This document shows, one piece after another, positions 51,167 through 60,330 of a DNA stretch of 64,000 nucleotides (positions are counted from its first letter, which is position 1; each line of letters opens with the position of its first letter). The DNA is from Dyella acidiphila (lineage in GTDB: Bacteria; Pseudomonadota; Gammaproteobacteria; Xanthomonadales; Rhodanobacteraceae), in the NCBI RefSeq assembly GCF_014863405.1, contig NZ_JACZZA010000001.1:248001-312000 (forward strand), given 5' to 3'. The notes under the pieces are model-generated. The model saw nothing but the letters and a program-made list of their open reading frames with translations, had not been told where the DNA came from and ran no database searches. The position numbers and the translations under genes are program-made.

Positions 51167-52750
51167 ATGCAGACGGAAGTCGCAGTTGCATCAGCCGCGT
51201 CGCCAAGCCAAGGCTCGGGACGCATTTTCGCCATCGTGTTCGGTGTCATCCTGCTGATCGGCGTGGGATATGCCGCAGTGCACCTGATGAACGATCTGTC
51301 GATCGTACGCGTGCATTCGGCCACACCTTTTATCTTGCTCGGCATTGCCTTGCTGATCGCACTGGCCTTCGAGTTCGTCAACGGTTTCCACGACACCGCC
51401 AATGCGGTGGCCACGGTGATCTACACGCATTCGCTGCCGGCCAACCTGGCGGTGATCTGGTCGGGCACGTTCAATTTCCTCGGCGTGCTGACCTCGACCG
51501 GCGCGGTCGCCTTCACCGTGGTATCGCTGCTGCCGGTGGAGCTGATTCTGCAAGTGGGCAGCGGCGCCGGCTTCGCCATGGTGTTCGCCCTGCTGCTGGC
51601 GGCGATCCTGTGGAACCTGGGCACCTGGTACTTCGGCCTGCCTAATTCTTCCTCGCATACCTTGATCGGTTCGATCATCGGCGTCGGCCTGGCCAACCAG
51701 CTTACGGCGGTAAAAAACGGCACCAGCGGCGTGGACTGGAATGCGGCCATGGGCGTGTTCAAGGGCCTGGTGTTCTCGCCGATCGCCGGCTTCCTGCTCG
51801 CCGCGCTGCTGATGGTGCTGTGCAAGGCGCTGGTGAAGATTCCGGCGCTGTACCGCGCACCGGAAGGCAACAAGCCGCCGCCGTGGCCGATCCGCCTGCT
51901 GCTGATCCTCACCTGCACCGGCGTGAGCTTCAGCCACGGCTCCAACGACGGCCAGAAAGGCATGGGCCTGATCATGCTGATCCTGATCGGCACGGTGCCT
52001 ACCGCTTACGCCTTGAACGGCGCGGTCTCGGGCGGCGAAGTGAAAACTTTCCACCAGGTGTCGGTGGAAGTGCAGCAAGTGCTGACCACGCTCAATCATG
52101 GCGCCACCGTCAGCGGCAGCCCGCACGATGCTGTCACTGCAGCTGTGCAGCAGCGCAAGCTGCAAGGCGATACCGTGCCGGCGCTATCGGCCCTGATCGC
52201 GGATATCGACCAGCAAGTGGGCAATCGCCCTTCGCTGCGCGAAGTCCCGCAGGAACAGATGGGCAACGTGCGTAACGACATCTACCTGGCCGACGCGGCG
52301 ATTCCGCTGGTGCTGGCCACGCCCGGCATCGATGCCCAGCAGCGCAGCGCACTCACCACCTGGCGTGGCCTCGGTGTACAGGCCACGCAGTTCATTCCGC
52401 TATGGGTGAAGGTGGCGGTAGCGCTCGCGCTCGGCCTCGGCACGATGGTGGGCTGGAAACGCATCGTGGTGACGGTGGGTGAAAAGATCGGCAAGGAACA
52501 TCTCACCTATGCGCAGGGCGCCGCGGCGGAACTGGTGGCGATGAGCCTGATCCAGGCGGCCGACATGTATCACCTGCCGGTCAGCACCACCCACGTACTG
52601 ACCTCCGGCGTAGCCGGCACCATGGCAGCGAACGGCTCGGGACTGCAATGGTCCACCGTGCGCAATCTGCTGATGGCCTGGGTGCTCACCCTGCCGGCCT
52701 CGATCATCCTGGCCGGCCTGCTCTTCATCGTGCTCAAGCACGTATTCTGA
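51167..52750 (+). CDS. pit: Pit-family low-affinity phosphate transporter
   Basis: A 527-residue inorganic phosphate permease with about 10 TM helices. The twin family signatures are GFHDTANAVATVI (about 73-85) and the later GSNDGQKGMGLI; a related repeat PVSTTHVLTSG is near the end. A loop of about 110 residues between the halves (about 285-395) is soluble. Pit carries metal-phosphate with protons. No PhoU-like partner gene precedes it, as is common for some Pit systems. Confidence 0.92.
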   Translation: MQTEVAVASAASPSQGSGRIFAIVFGVILLIGVGYAAVHLMNDLSIVRVHSATPFILLGIALLIALAFEFVNGFHDTANAVATVIYTHSLPANLAVIWSGTFNFLGVLTSTGAVAFTVVSLLPVELILQVGSGAGFAMVFALLLAAILWNLGTWYFGLPNSSSHTLIGSIIGVGLANQLTAVKNGTSGVDWNAAMGVFKGLVFSPIAGFLLAALLMVLCKALVKIPALYRAPEGNKPPPWPIRLLLILTCTGVSFSHGSNDGQKGMGLIMLILIGTVPTAYALNGAVSGGEVKTFHQVSVEVQQVLTTLNHGATVSGSPHDAVTAAVQQRKLQGDTVPALSALIADIDQQVGNRPSLREVPQEQMGNVRNDIYLADAAIPLVLATPGIDAQQRSALTTWRGLGVQATQFIPLWVKVAVALALGLGTMVGWKRIVVTVGEKIGKEHLTYAQGAAAELVAMSLIQAADMYHLPVSTTHVLTSGVAGTMAANGSGLQWSTVRNLLMAWVLTLPASIILAGLLFIVLKHVF

Positions 52751-53144
52751 GCTCCGGCGTTGCGGGCTGGCGTGCCACACGCCAGCCTGCGGCCACGCTC
52801 AAGGCGGTCGTCCCTGACCGTATTACTTCCTGAGATGAGCGTTGCGCCGCGGCGAAATAGGCAGCGCGGCGGGTGCTTAGTAATTAAGCAGAACACGATG
52901 TCACCTCTATGACGGTGTGCGTGCGCATTCGCACACATCGACGCAGATCACATCCCGCAACATCGCGGGAACACCGCGTTGGCACGAGCCACACGATCAT
53001 GAACAAACGCCACTGGCCCTAACGTTTTGCAACAACTATTTCACATGCAACTTGTTGCCATGCACAGGCGGATCGATCGTGATGCGCCTGCATGCACCGG
53101 CACTCCGGCTGGCGCATGCAGTTCACAGGCCCAAGGAGATTGCC
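52751..53144. other. 394-base intergenic region before the BON gene
   Basis: No gene is seen. It holds an inverted repeat GTGTGCG / CGCACAC with an 8-base spacer (52915-52936) and a second CTGCATGC / GCATGCAG (53088-53095 and 53114-53121) just before the ribosome site of the BON gene. The rest is more AT-rich than usual, as expected for a long promoter/leader. Confidence 0.4.
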
Positions 53145-53627
53145 ATGCCTAACAAGTCCATCTTGCGCAAATCCATCATCGCCGGTGGTGTCACGATAGC
53201 GTTCGCTGCGGCACCTTTCTGTCTGATGGCACAGACTGCACCCACGCAGTCGCCCAGCATGCAGCAGCAGCCGACCAACACCGAGCAGGCGCCGAGCACG
53301 ATGTCGCCGTCGCAGACGCAGACGCCGGCCAGCAACGAGACGGTGCCAGGCAAGGTCGACGACACCTGGATTACCACCAAGGTGAAATCCAAATTGGCAG
53401 CCGCCAAGGGCGTAAAAGCCTCGGATATCTCGGTCAGCACCACTGATGGTGTGGTGACGCTGACCGGCACGGCCACGTCGGCCAAGGAAAAAACCCATGC
53501 CGAACATCTGGCCAAGCAGGTCAAGGGCGTGAAGAGTGTGGATGGTTCCGGCCTGACGGTCGGCTCGTCATCGGGCGGCGGCAGCAGTGGCAGCAGTGGC
53601 AGTTCGACCCAGCCGTCCGGCGGCTGA
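53145..53627 (+). CDS. exported BON-domain protein
   Basis: A 160-residue protein: signal peptide (SIIAGGVTIAFAAAPFCLMAQ), a Gln/Pro/Thr-rich linker (about 28-65), one BON domain (DDTWITTKVKSKLAAAKGVKASDI, VVTLTGTATSAKEKTHAEHLAKQVKGVKSVDGSGL, about 66-138) and a Gly/Ser tail. BON proteins such as OsmY bind membranes or phospholipids under osmotic stress. AAGGAG lies 7 bases before ATG 53145. A long upstream region suggests stress control. Confidence 0.85.
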   Translation: MPNKSILRKSIIAGGVTIAFAAAPFCLMAQTAPTQSPSMQQQPTNTEQAPSTMSPSQTQTPASNETVPGKVDDTWITTKVKSKLAAAKGVKASDISVSTTDGVVTLTGTATSAKEKTHAEHLAKQVKGVKSVDGSGLTVGSSSGGGSSGSSGSSTQPSGG

Positions 53628-53721
53628 TATAGCCATCCAGCAACAAACATGATGTGTCATTGGTGACGAAGCCGGGCTGGATGGTGCGACGGTGCATCCA
53701 GCCCGGCATAGGCAATAGCCG

Positions 53722-55092
53722 TTATTCGTTTTCCTGCGCAGCCAACAGATCCAGCGCCTGGCACAGGTAATGCATTGCCGCATCGCGCGATGCTTCGTCG
53801 GCATAGTCGGGCGAATTGGCGACCGCCTCGCCTTCCACTTCCAGCACCAGCGAGAGCGGGAGTGCCAGCAATGCGGCATCCGCGCCGCCGAGTGTCTTGA
53901 GTTTCTTCTGCACTGCGCCGGCAGCCTTGGGGTCCTTGAAGGACTTGGACAGCAACAGCTCCTCGCCTTCGGCCGAGAACAACCGGAAGCGGAAGCTGCC
54001 GTCTGCCTCGCGGAAGCTGGCGAAGCGCGGCGACTTCACGGCTTTCGAAGCCTGTTTCGCATGGCCGCCGGCGGTGCTGAGCGCAGACATCGCGCGCAGG
54101 CCGATGGCATTGCGCAACTCGGCGATCTTCGGGCCCGCGACGGCGCGTGCCTTGCGTGCGCCGTCGCGCAGAATTTCCTCGATTGCGGCGGGACGCGCAA
54201 TCAGGTCCTCATAGCGCTCACGCATCGGCGCCACATCCGCCTCGATGCGTTCGTACAGCACCTGCTTGGCCTCGCCCCAGCCGATACCCTCTTCCAGCGC
54301 ACGCCGGAACGCGGCGCTTTCGGTATCGCTGGCAAACGCCTTGAAGATGGTGAAGAGCGCGGAGCTGTCCGGATCCTTGGGTTCGCCAGGCATGCGCGAA
54401 TCGGTGACGATGCGCATGATGGTCTCGCGCAGCTGCTTGCTGCCGCCGGCGAACAAGGGAATGGTGTTGTCGTAGCTCTTGGACATCTTGCGGCCGTCCA
54501 GGCCCGGCAAGGTCGCCACCTGTTCCTCGATCAGCGCCTCGGGCAACACGAAGAAATCGCGCCCGTAGATATGGTTGAAACGCTGCGCGATATCGCGCGC
54601 CATTTCGATGTGCTGGATCTGGTCACGCCCCACCGGCACATGCTGCGCATTGAAGGCCAGGATGTCCGCCGCCATCAGCACCGGATACATGTACAGGCCG
54701 GCGGTAATGCCGGCATCCGCGTCTTCGCCGGCCTCGTTGTTCTTGTCCACCGATGCCTTGTAGGCATGCGCGCGATTGAGCAGGCCCTTCGCGGTGACAC
54801 AGGTGAGCAGCCAGGTGAGTTCGGGAATTTCCGGAATATCCGACTGCAGATAGAACGTGACCTTGTTCGGATCCAGTCCTGCGGCCAGCCAGGTGGCGGC
54901 GATTTCCAGGCGCGAACGTTCGATGCGGGCCGGGTCGTCGCTCTTGATCAGCGCGTGGTAGTCGGCCATGAAGAAAAACGCATCGACTTCCGCGCGGCGG
55001 CTGGCGGCGATCGCCGGGCGAATCGCGCCGACGTAGTTGCCCAGGTGCGGCGTGCCGGTGGTGGTGATGCCAGTAAGGACACGGGTTTGCAT
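53722..55092 (-). CDS. trpS: tryptophanyl-tRNA synthetase with C-terminal extension
   Basis: A 456-residue class I synthetase charging tRNA-Trp. HIGH-like TPHLGN (14-19) and KMSKS in GRKMSKSYDN (about 205-214) are intact. The catalytic core ends near GPKIAELRNAIGL (about 340). The remaining about 110 residues include a YegP/DUF1508-like segment (FASFREADGSFRFRLFSAEGEELLLSKSFKD) and a helical tail; E. coli TrpRS (334 residues) lacks these. Related long forms occur in Pseudomonas and Xanthomonas. Confidence 0.93.
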   Translation of the reverse strand: MQTRVLTGITTTGTPHLGNYVGAIRPAIAASRRAEVDAFFFMADYHALIKSDDPARIERSRLEIAATWLAAGLDPNKVTFYLQSDIPEIPELTWLLTCVTAKGLLNRAHAYKASVDKNNEAGEDADAGITAGLYMYPVLMAADILAFNAQHVPVGRDQIQHIEMARDIAQRFNHIYGRDFFVLPEALIEEQVATLPGLDGRKMSKSYDNTIPLFAGGSKQLRETIMRIVTDSRMPGEPKDPDSSALFTIFKAFASDTESAAFRRALEEGIGWGEAKQVLYERIEADVAPMRERYEDLIARPAAIEEILRDGARKARAVAGPKIAELRNAIGLRAMSALSTAGGHAKQASKAVKSPRFASFREADGSFRFRLFSAEGEELLLSKSFKDPKAAGAVQKKLKTLGGADAALLALPLSLVLEVEGEAVANSPDYADEASRDAAMHYLCQALDLLAAQENE

Positions 55093-55203
55093 GCGCGAAA
55101 TCGGCTCCTGCCGCGAGAGGTATAGCGTCCGCGCACATCGGCGCGGACCGGGTTCAAGCAGTGTACGGGTAAAAACCGCCCGGCGTGGTCAGCGCCGCGG
55201 CCT

Positions 55204-56127
55204 TCAATCCGGGCCGCGCATCAAAGTGGACTTGCCGAACAGCGATTCGACCAGTTCCACCGCCAGCCGGGCGGTGCGATTGCGCTTGTCGTACGCCGGA
55301 TTCAACTCGACGATATCGAGCGAACCCAGCCGGCCGGTGTCGGCAATCATCTCCATACACAGCTGCGCTTCGCGATAAGTAGGACCGCCGCGCACGGTGG
55401 TGCCTACACCCGGCGCAATCGAAGGATCGAGGAAGTCCACATCGAAGCTGACATGCAGGTGGGTGTCCGCATCGAGGCCTTCGAGCGCCTCTTCCATGGT
55501 GCGCTTGATGCCCACTTCGTCGATGTGGCGCATGTCATAGATATCCACCCGGGCTTCGCGCACCAGGCGCTTCTCGCCCTCGTCGACCGAGCGGATGCCG
55601 ATCTGGCGGAATACGTCCGGACTGGTCGCCGGTACCTGCTCGCCGATTTCCACCAGCTCGCGCGGCCCGTTGCCGCACAGGCAGGCCACCGGCATGCCGT
55701 GGATATTGCCCGAGGGCGTGACCTGCGAAGTGTTGAAATCGGCATGCGCATCCAGCCACAGCACGCGCAGCTTGCGCCCGCTTTCGCGGCAATGCCGCGC
55801 CACCGCACTGATCGAACCGATCGCCAGGCAATGATCGCCGCCCAGCATCACCGGCAGGCGACCTGCCTGCAGCTCGTGATGGATGGCCGCGTGCACGGCG
55901 GTATTCCAGGCCACTACTTCGGGCAGATGGCGATAACCGTTTTGCGGCGGCTGCCACGGATTCATCGGCCCATGCAGATTGCCGCGGTCGACCACCTCCA
56001 GCCCGCGCCTGCGCAACTTCTCCGCGAGCTGCGCCACGCGCAGCGCTTCGGGCCCCATCGAGGCGCCACGATGGCCGGCGCCGATGTCGGTCGGCACGCC
56101 GACCAGTGCAATCACCTGCTTGCTCAT
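55204..56127 (-). CDS. rocF: arginase
   Basis: A 307-residue ureohydrolase converting arginine to ornithine and urea. Mn-binding motifs are all present: GGDHCLAIG, LDAHADFNT, SFDVDFLDPSIAPG, and IVELNPAYD near the end. The ATG before SKQVIALVG is preferred over an in-frame TTG upstream. Agmatinase is an alternative of the same superfamily, but GVPTDIGAGHRGASMGP and the C-terminus match arginase. Same strand as trpS, 111 bases apart. Confidence 0.9.
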   Translation of the reverse strand: MSKQVIALVGVPTDIGAGHRGASMGPEALRVAQLAEKLRRRGLEVVDRGNLHGPMNPWQPPQNGYRHLPEVVAWNTAVHAAIHHELQAGRLPVMLGGDHCLAIGSISAVARHCRESGRKLRVLWLDAHADFNTSQVTPSGNIHGMPVACLCGNGPRELVEIGEQVPATSPDVFRQIGIRSVDEGEKRLVREARVDIYDMRHIDEVGIKRTMEEALEGLDADTHLHVSFDVDFLDPSIAPGVGTTVRGGPTYREAQLCMEMIADTGRLGSLDIVELNPAYDKRNRTARLAVELVESLFGKSTLMRGPD

Positions 56128-56232
56128 ACCGCTTTTCTCGTGAATTTCCAACGCAAGGCATCGATTTTAGCCGGTTGGCCGCGGCAGGGGGCGTGCACTG
56201 CAATAGAGCACCCTGGCCGACCGGCAGACAGC

Positions 56233-56258
56233 AAAAAGCCCGCCTGGAGGCGGGCTTT
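56233..56258 (-). terminator. rho-independent terminator of tRNA-Thr
   Basis: Read on the minus strand: AAAGCCCGCC / GGCGGGCTTT with TCCA loop, then TT, starting 11 bases after the tRNA 3' end. Confidence 0.85.
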
Positions 56259-56269
56259 GGCGAACAATC

Positions 56270-56345
56270 TGGTGCCGACAGTCTGACTCGAACAGACGAC
56301 CTACCGCTTACAAGGCGGTTGCTCTACCAACTGAGCTATGCCGGC
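56270..56345 (-). tRNA. tRNA-Thr (anticodon TGT)
   Basis: A 76-nt cloverleaf on the minus strand. Acceptor GCCGGCA pairs with TGTCGGC (one G-T), D arm AGCTC...GAGC, anticodon stem ACCGC/GCGGT with loop CTTGTAA (anticodon TGT, Thr, reading ACA), T arm GTCTG TTCGAGT CAGAC, discriminator A and genome-coded CCA. Confidence 0.96.
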
Positions 56346-56500
56346 GTGGCCGGCTAGTTTATGCAATCCGGGGGCATCTGTCCGCCCTTGCTTCATCAAG
56401 CGAAGCGGCGAACGGGAATTTGAGACTATTCGCCGGCCCTGGTCCCAATCCGGACCAGCCAGCGCGCCCGGTCATGGCTCACCGCACTCAAATGGGCGCT

Positions 56501-56540
56501 GCGCCCTCTTCCTGGCGCCTGCGCCCTCTTCCTGGCGCCT
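56501..56540. repeat. two exact 20-bp tandem copies
   Basis: GCGCCCTCTTCCTGGCGCCT occurs twice head to tail, just 20 bases past the stop of the second O-acyltransferase gene. It likely arose by slippage; each unit contains GCGCC...GGCGC arms that can fold. Confidence 0.8.
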
Positions 56541-56559
56541 GCGCCGCCTGCAGCCTGTT

Positions 56560-58620
56560 TTAGCGCTGCCCGGCTTTACCCGGCAAGCCTATTTCCGCTC
56601 GAAAAGTGTGCGCAACGAAGACCGAACCGGCGGGCGTCAGATGCATGATATCCAGATAAAAGGGCGTGCCGCTCGAGTCGGATTCCCGCATCAGGCATCC
56701 CGACGCATCGCACATGTGCGGAGTAATGGCGACGAAGTCCGCGCCGGTATCGTGCGCCACCTTCGCCAGCACGGCATCCGCCGTCTGAGTGCGCTGATCG
56801 AATGTACCGGGCCGGTAGTCCGCCTGGCCCAGCCCATATTTCGCATAGTTCAAGTGCGCTGGCGGAACCCGGTGCAGAGGATCCTCGCGCCACAAATTGA
56901 AGGTGATGCGGGATGGCGTATCGCTCCACGTAGGAACCGGCCCCAGCACAATGATCCTCCCCACGCCACGCGCCTTGAGCGCAGCGATGGTGGCCGGGAG
57001 TGATGACTTGTCGTATTGCCCCCACATCGCAGAGAGGATGACGACGGCTGGCCGCAGGCTCGCTATCTTCTCAAGTATCCATTTGTTGTTCGCGGTGCAT
57101 GCGCGATTGCCGGAACTGTCGAAGCCCATCATGGGCGGGCACTGAGAAGAGGTGAACTGCGCAAGCCGAATGGTCCCCGCCTCGTTGGCAATGGACCGCA
57201 GACCTGCATACATCGCGGCTGCTCCGGAATCTCCCCATAGCACCCAAAGGGGCTGGTTGCCGGCGTCGACACACTCTGGCGCGAACTGCGAGGCGTCTTG
57301 CCCCAGCTCCATGAAACACCGCTTGTGCCGCATCGCGGCGCGCCAACCGTTCAAATCATATTCGGTAGCGCGCTGCACGATTTCCGGGTAGCGCGATGCA
57401 ACGCCATTTTTGGCCCAGATGGTGGCCGATATGCCAGCAACTGCCAGCATGCAGCAGGCCAGCAGCGCGACTTTTGCGGGGTTTCTCGATCCCGAGCGCA
57501 TCGGGCGCTCGATGAAGCGATAGGTTGCCCAGGCGAGGACGGCAGCGATCAACAGCATTGAAGCGATCACGGCGGCCGACGGCCCTTCCGGATGCACGGT
57601 TCTCGCAGCCACCAGCAAGGGCCAGTGCCACAAATAGAGCGGGTAGCTGATGAGCCCCACCGCCACCATGGGCCTGCTGGCCAGAACATGCCTGGCCAGC
57701 CATGTTCTCGGTCCGGCAGCGATCAGGCATGCACTGCCCAGCGTCGGCAAAAGCGCCCAGCTGCCCGGAAAGGGACGATGGTCATCAATGCGCAGCAACC
57801 CATAGGCAATGGCCATGAGCCCCACTATGGCGAGGCTCTCGCCGAACCATGCCTCGCGGGTGAGTTCACGCCGCAAGCCGATGCTTGCCATAACTCTGGC
57901 AAGCACACTGCGTTCATGCGCTCCCTGCGGCGACGTCCAATGTGCGAGCGCACCGCCTACCATCAGCTCCCATGCCCGGCTTGCAGGCGAGTAGAACGCC
58001 GCCGTGGCATCGTGATGGACCGTAGCGAGATTGACGATAAAGCTGGCGATGCCGGTCACGACGATGACCGGCATCAAGGGCAGCCGTACTCGCCATGCAG
58101 CCCAGAGCAACAAAGGCCAGATCAAATAGAACTGTTCTTCGATCCCCAGTGACCATAAGTGCAGCAGCAGCTTCGAATTGGACGCTGCATCGAAATATCC
58201 GGCCTCGTGCCAAAGGACGAAGTTGGATACAAAGCCTGCACCGCCAAACGCATGCTTTGCGAGTGCCGACAGATTATCGGCGAGCATAAATTGCCAGCCG
58301 AAAACCAGGCACGCCAGCAAAACGAGAATCAAAGCGGGAAAGATTCGGCGGATACGCCGGGAATAGAAATCGGCAATGCTGAAAGTGCCATTGGCGATGG
58401 TCGTCAAGATGACCTTTGAAATCAGGTAACCGGAAATGACGAAGAAAATGTCGACGCCGGTAAATCCACCACGCAATCCGTTGGGAAAAGCATGGAAGGC
58501 AAGTACAGATAGCACCGCGATCGCACGCAAGCCGTCCACATCCGGTCGATAGGCAATGTGGCCAGCCGGGATAGGTTTTTCCGCAAGCGTTCCCGTATGG
58601 ACTTCCGGCTGTACTTTCAT
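56560..58620 (-). CDS. OafA-type O-acyltransferase with SGNH domain (second copy)
   Basis: A 686-residue membrane acyltransferase: AYRPDVDGLRAIAVLSVLAFHAF, FTGVDIFFVISGYLI and SLGIEEQFYLIWPLLLW at the N-terminal AT3 domain (to about 380), then a periplasmic SGNH domain with VLWGDSGAAAMYAG and a late DIMHLTPAGS block. In GDSGAA the residue after Ser is Gly rather than His seen in the first copy. Likely acetylates a surface glycan. Start ATG 58620 is chosen by homology; no clear Shine-Dalgarno. The base composition looks less GC-rich than neighbours, hinting at transfer. Confidence 0.85.
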   Translation of the reverse strand: MKVQPEVHTGTLAEKPIPAGHIAYRPDVDGLRAIAVLSVLAFHAFPNGLRGGFTGVDIFFVISGYLISKVILTTIANGTFSIADFYSRRIRRIFPALILVLLACLVFGWQFMLADNLSALAKHAFGGAGFVSNFVLWHEAGYFDAASNSKLLLHLWSLGIEEQFYLIWPLLLWAAWRVRLPLMPVIVVTGIASFIVNLATVHHDATAAFYSPASRAWELMVGGALAHWTSPQGAHERSVLARVMASIGLRRELTREAWFGESLAIVGLMAIAYGLLRIDDHRPFPGSWALLPTLGSACLIAAGPRTWLARHVLASRPMVAVGLISYPLYLWHWPLLVAARTVHPEGPSAAVIASMLLIAAVLAWATYRFIERPMRSGSRNPAKVALLACCMLAVAGISATIWAKNGVASRYPEIVQRATEYDLNGWRAAMRHKRCFMELGQDASQFAPECVDAGNQPLWVLWGDSGAAAMYAGLRSIANEAGTIRLAQFTSSQCPPMMGFDSSGNRACTANNKWILEKIASLRPAVVILSAMWGQYDKSSLPATIAALKARGVGRIIVLGPVPTWSDTPSRITFNLWREDPLHRVPPAHLNYAKYGLGQADYRPGTFDQRTQTADAVLAKVAHDTGADFVAITPHMCDASGCLMRESDSSGTPFYLDIMHLTPAGSVFVAHTFRAEIGLPGKAGQR

Positions 58621-58818
58621 GGAGGGCCTGAGCAGTGCGAGATGCCGCACAAAACACGCAATAATACTGGCCAGGGCTGCGCTGGCAAAGGCGCTCGATG
58701 CGGTCTTCCCGGCATCGGCCCTGCTAGCAGCCTGCACGTGTAAGTGGCCTGCGGCGACCCGATGAACCGCGAAACCCTTGTTTTCATCCAGCAGGTTCGC
58801 AAACCATCTCGCGGGCGC

Positions 58819-59541
58819 TCAAAAACAGCCGGTGCTGTGCGAGCCGATGGCCTGATCGTGGATGCGGCTGCGCCAGTCGAAATGCTTGCTGTCCACCGGC
58901 ATCAGATCGAGCCAGTACTCCGGCACGGTTTCGGTGCGCTCGGTCAACTGCGCATTGAAGCCCGCAGCGGCAATTTCGTCGCGCCGCTTGCGTGCATTGG
59001 CCGGATCCTTGAACAGGCCCAGCGATACCGTGTTCTGGTTGTCGCCGGCACCGACCACGAAATAGTCCTTGATATTTTTCTGGCCGAGCTGCAGCGCCAG
59101 GCTCAGTGCTGCGGCGTGGCTCGGCGCGGGAGGCAGATGCACCCACCAGCTTCGGACCTCGGTAGCCTGCTCCTGCCGCGCACGCGTGCGCAGCACTTGC
59201 GCGCCCAGCACGTTGCGGGCGATGCGCAGATCTTCTTGCGTGGCGAACGGGCCCAGCGCCATGCAGGCGTAGCTCAGCGCATTGGGCGATGCCGGTGGCA
59301 GCGCCGTGTTGGCGGGGGCTGGCGCAACGGCCGCCGTTGCCGGGGCGCTGGTCGGCACCGCCGACGAAGCTGCCGGCGCCACGCTGCCGGGCGGTGTCGG
59401 CAATTCGGACAGCAGACGCAATTTCGGCACCCCGGGATCGGTGGCGAAATGCATGTGCGTGTCGTTCTGGCCCAGCAGCAGCCATGCGCCGACAGCGATA
59501 TTGAGGGCAATCAGCAGAACGAACAGCAGGCGCAGCAGCAT
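58819..59541 (-). CDS. membrane-anchored SPOR-domain protein
   Basis: A 240-residue protein: one N-terminal TM (LLRLLFVLLIALNIAVGAWLLL), an Ala/Pro-rich spacer (about 55-90), and a C-terminal domain with the SPOR pattern (YACMALGPFATQEDLRIAR, then NTVSLGLFKDPANARKRRDEIAAAGF). SPOR domains bind peptidoglycan with stripped stem peptides at the division site. The gene follows coaX by 30 bases on the same strand, so it is in the birA-coaX operon. The last 30 residues are unlike SPOR domains and may be variable. Confidence 0.78.
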   Translation of the reverse strand: MLLRLLFVLLIALNIAVGAWLLLGQNDTHMHFATDPGVPKLRLLSELPTPPGSVAPAASSAVPTSAPATAAVAPAPANTALPPASPNALSYACMALGPFATQEDLRIARNVLGAQVLRTRARQEQATEVRSWWVHLPPAPSHAAALSLALQLGQKNIKDYFVVGAGDNQNTVSLGLFKDPANARKRRDEIAAAGFNAQLTERTETVPEYWLDLMPVDSKHFDWRSRIHDQAIGSHSTGCF

Positions 59542-59571
59542 CGGCCATCCACCATCTTGGGTCGAACGATT

Positions 59572-60330
59572 TTAAAACGATGCCTGCGCCGGATAGGTGT
59601 CCGCCCACACAAGCAGACCACGCAGCACGCTGTCCGCCGCCACTTCGGCCGGCACGTCCAGCAGCGGCAGCAACAGGTCGGCATCGCCGCCATCCAGCAG
59701 CAGTCGCGGCGCAGCCTGCAGGGACTGGGCGCCGATATGCCTGGCAAAGCGCTCGACCAGCGCCGCCACCGCCTGCCAGCAGCCGGAAGCCACGGCGTCG
59801 GCGGTGTTGTCGGCCAGATCGCGGATCAGCCCTGGGCGTTCCGGCCGCACCCGCGCCGTAGCGCCCAGCAAGGATTGCTGCATCAACAGCGGACCGGGCG
59901 CGATCAGGCCACCCAGGTGCTGGCCATCGGCAGCCAGTGCATCGAGCGTAAGCGCGGTACCGATGCCAGCCAGTACGCACGGAGCATGGCCGGCTGCATG
60001 CGCAGCGACCATCGCCAGGAAACGATCCACGCCCAGCCGTTGCGGTTCTGCATAGGCATTGCGTACACCGCAGGCCTGCGCCGGCGTGCGCACCCAGGCG
60101 ATATCACGCGCAAACACACTACCGACAGCTTGTTGCAGCAAGGCTTCGCGCTCGGCATCCACCACCGAGGCGCCCAGCACGCGCTGCGGCGCCTGCAAGC
60201 TCGACCAGGCCTGCTGCAAGGCAGCGGCGACATCCGCATCCCAGGCCACCGCCCCGCGCGCAGACCAGCCATCGTTCCCGGCCAGCGCCCATTTCAGCCG
60301 TGTATTGCCCAGATCCAGCAGCAGCTTCAT
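59572..60330 (-). CDS. coaX: type III pantothenate kinase
   Basis: A 252-residue enzyme making 4'-phosphopantothenate, first step to CoA. ASKHA-fold motifs: DLGNTRLKWAL (phosphate 1), LGVDRFLAMVAAH, GIGTALTLDAL (phosphate 2 region) and GGLIAPGP. Type III lacks the P-loop of CoaA. Starts with an overlap with the birA stop (ATGA). Confidence 0.95.
   Translation of the reverse strand: MKLLLDLGNTRLKWALAGNDGWSARGAVAWDADVAAALQQAWSSLQAPQRVLGASVVDAEREALLQQAVGSVFARDIAWVRTPAQACGVRNAYAEPQRLGVDRFLAMVAAHAAGHAPCVLAGIGTALTLDALAADGQHLGGLIAPGPLLMQQSLLGATARVRPERPGLIRDLADNTADAVASGCWQAVAALVERFARHIGAQSLQAAPRLLLDGGDADLLLPLLDVPAEVAADSVLRGLLVWADTYPAQASF

Noticed and set aside
52915-52936. A CRP/Clp binding site upstream of the BON gene
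   Set aside because: The TGTGC and GCACA arms are 10 bases apart, not the 6 of TGTGA-N6-TCACA, and the outer A/T match is poor.
56270-58620. tRNA-Thr as an island integration site with the acyltransferase as cargo
   Set aside because: The gene is on the 5' side of the tRNA, and no integrase or repeated tRNA 3' end is seen.
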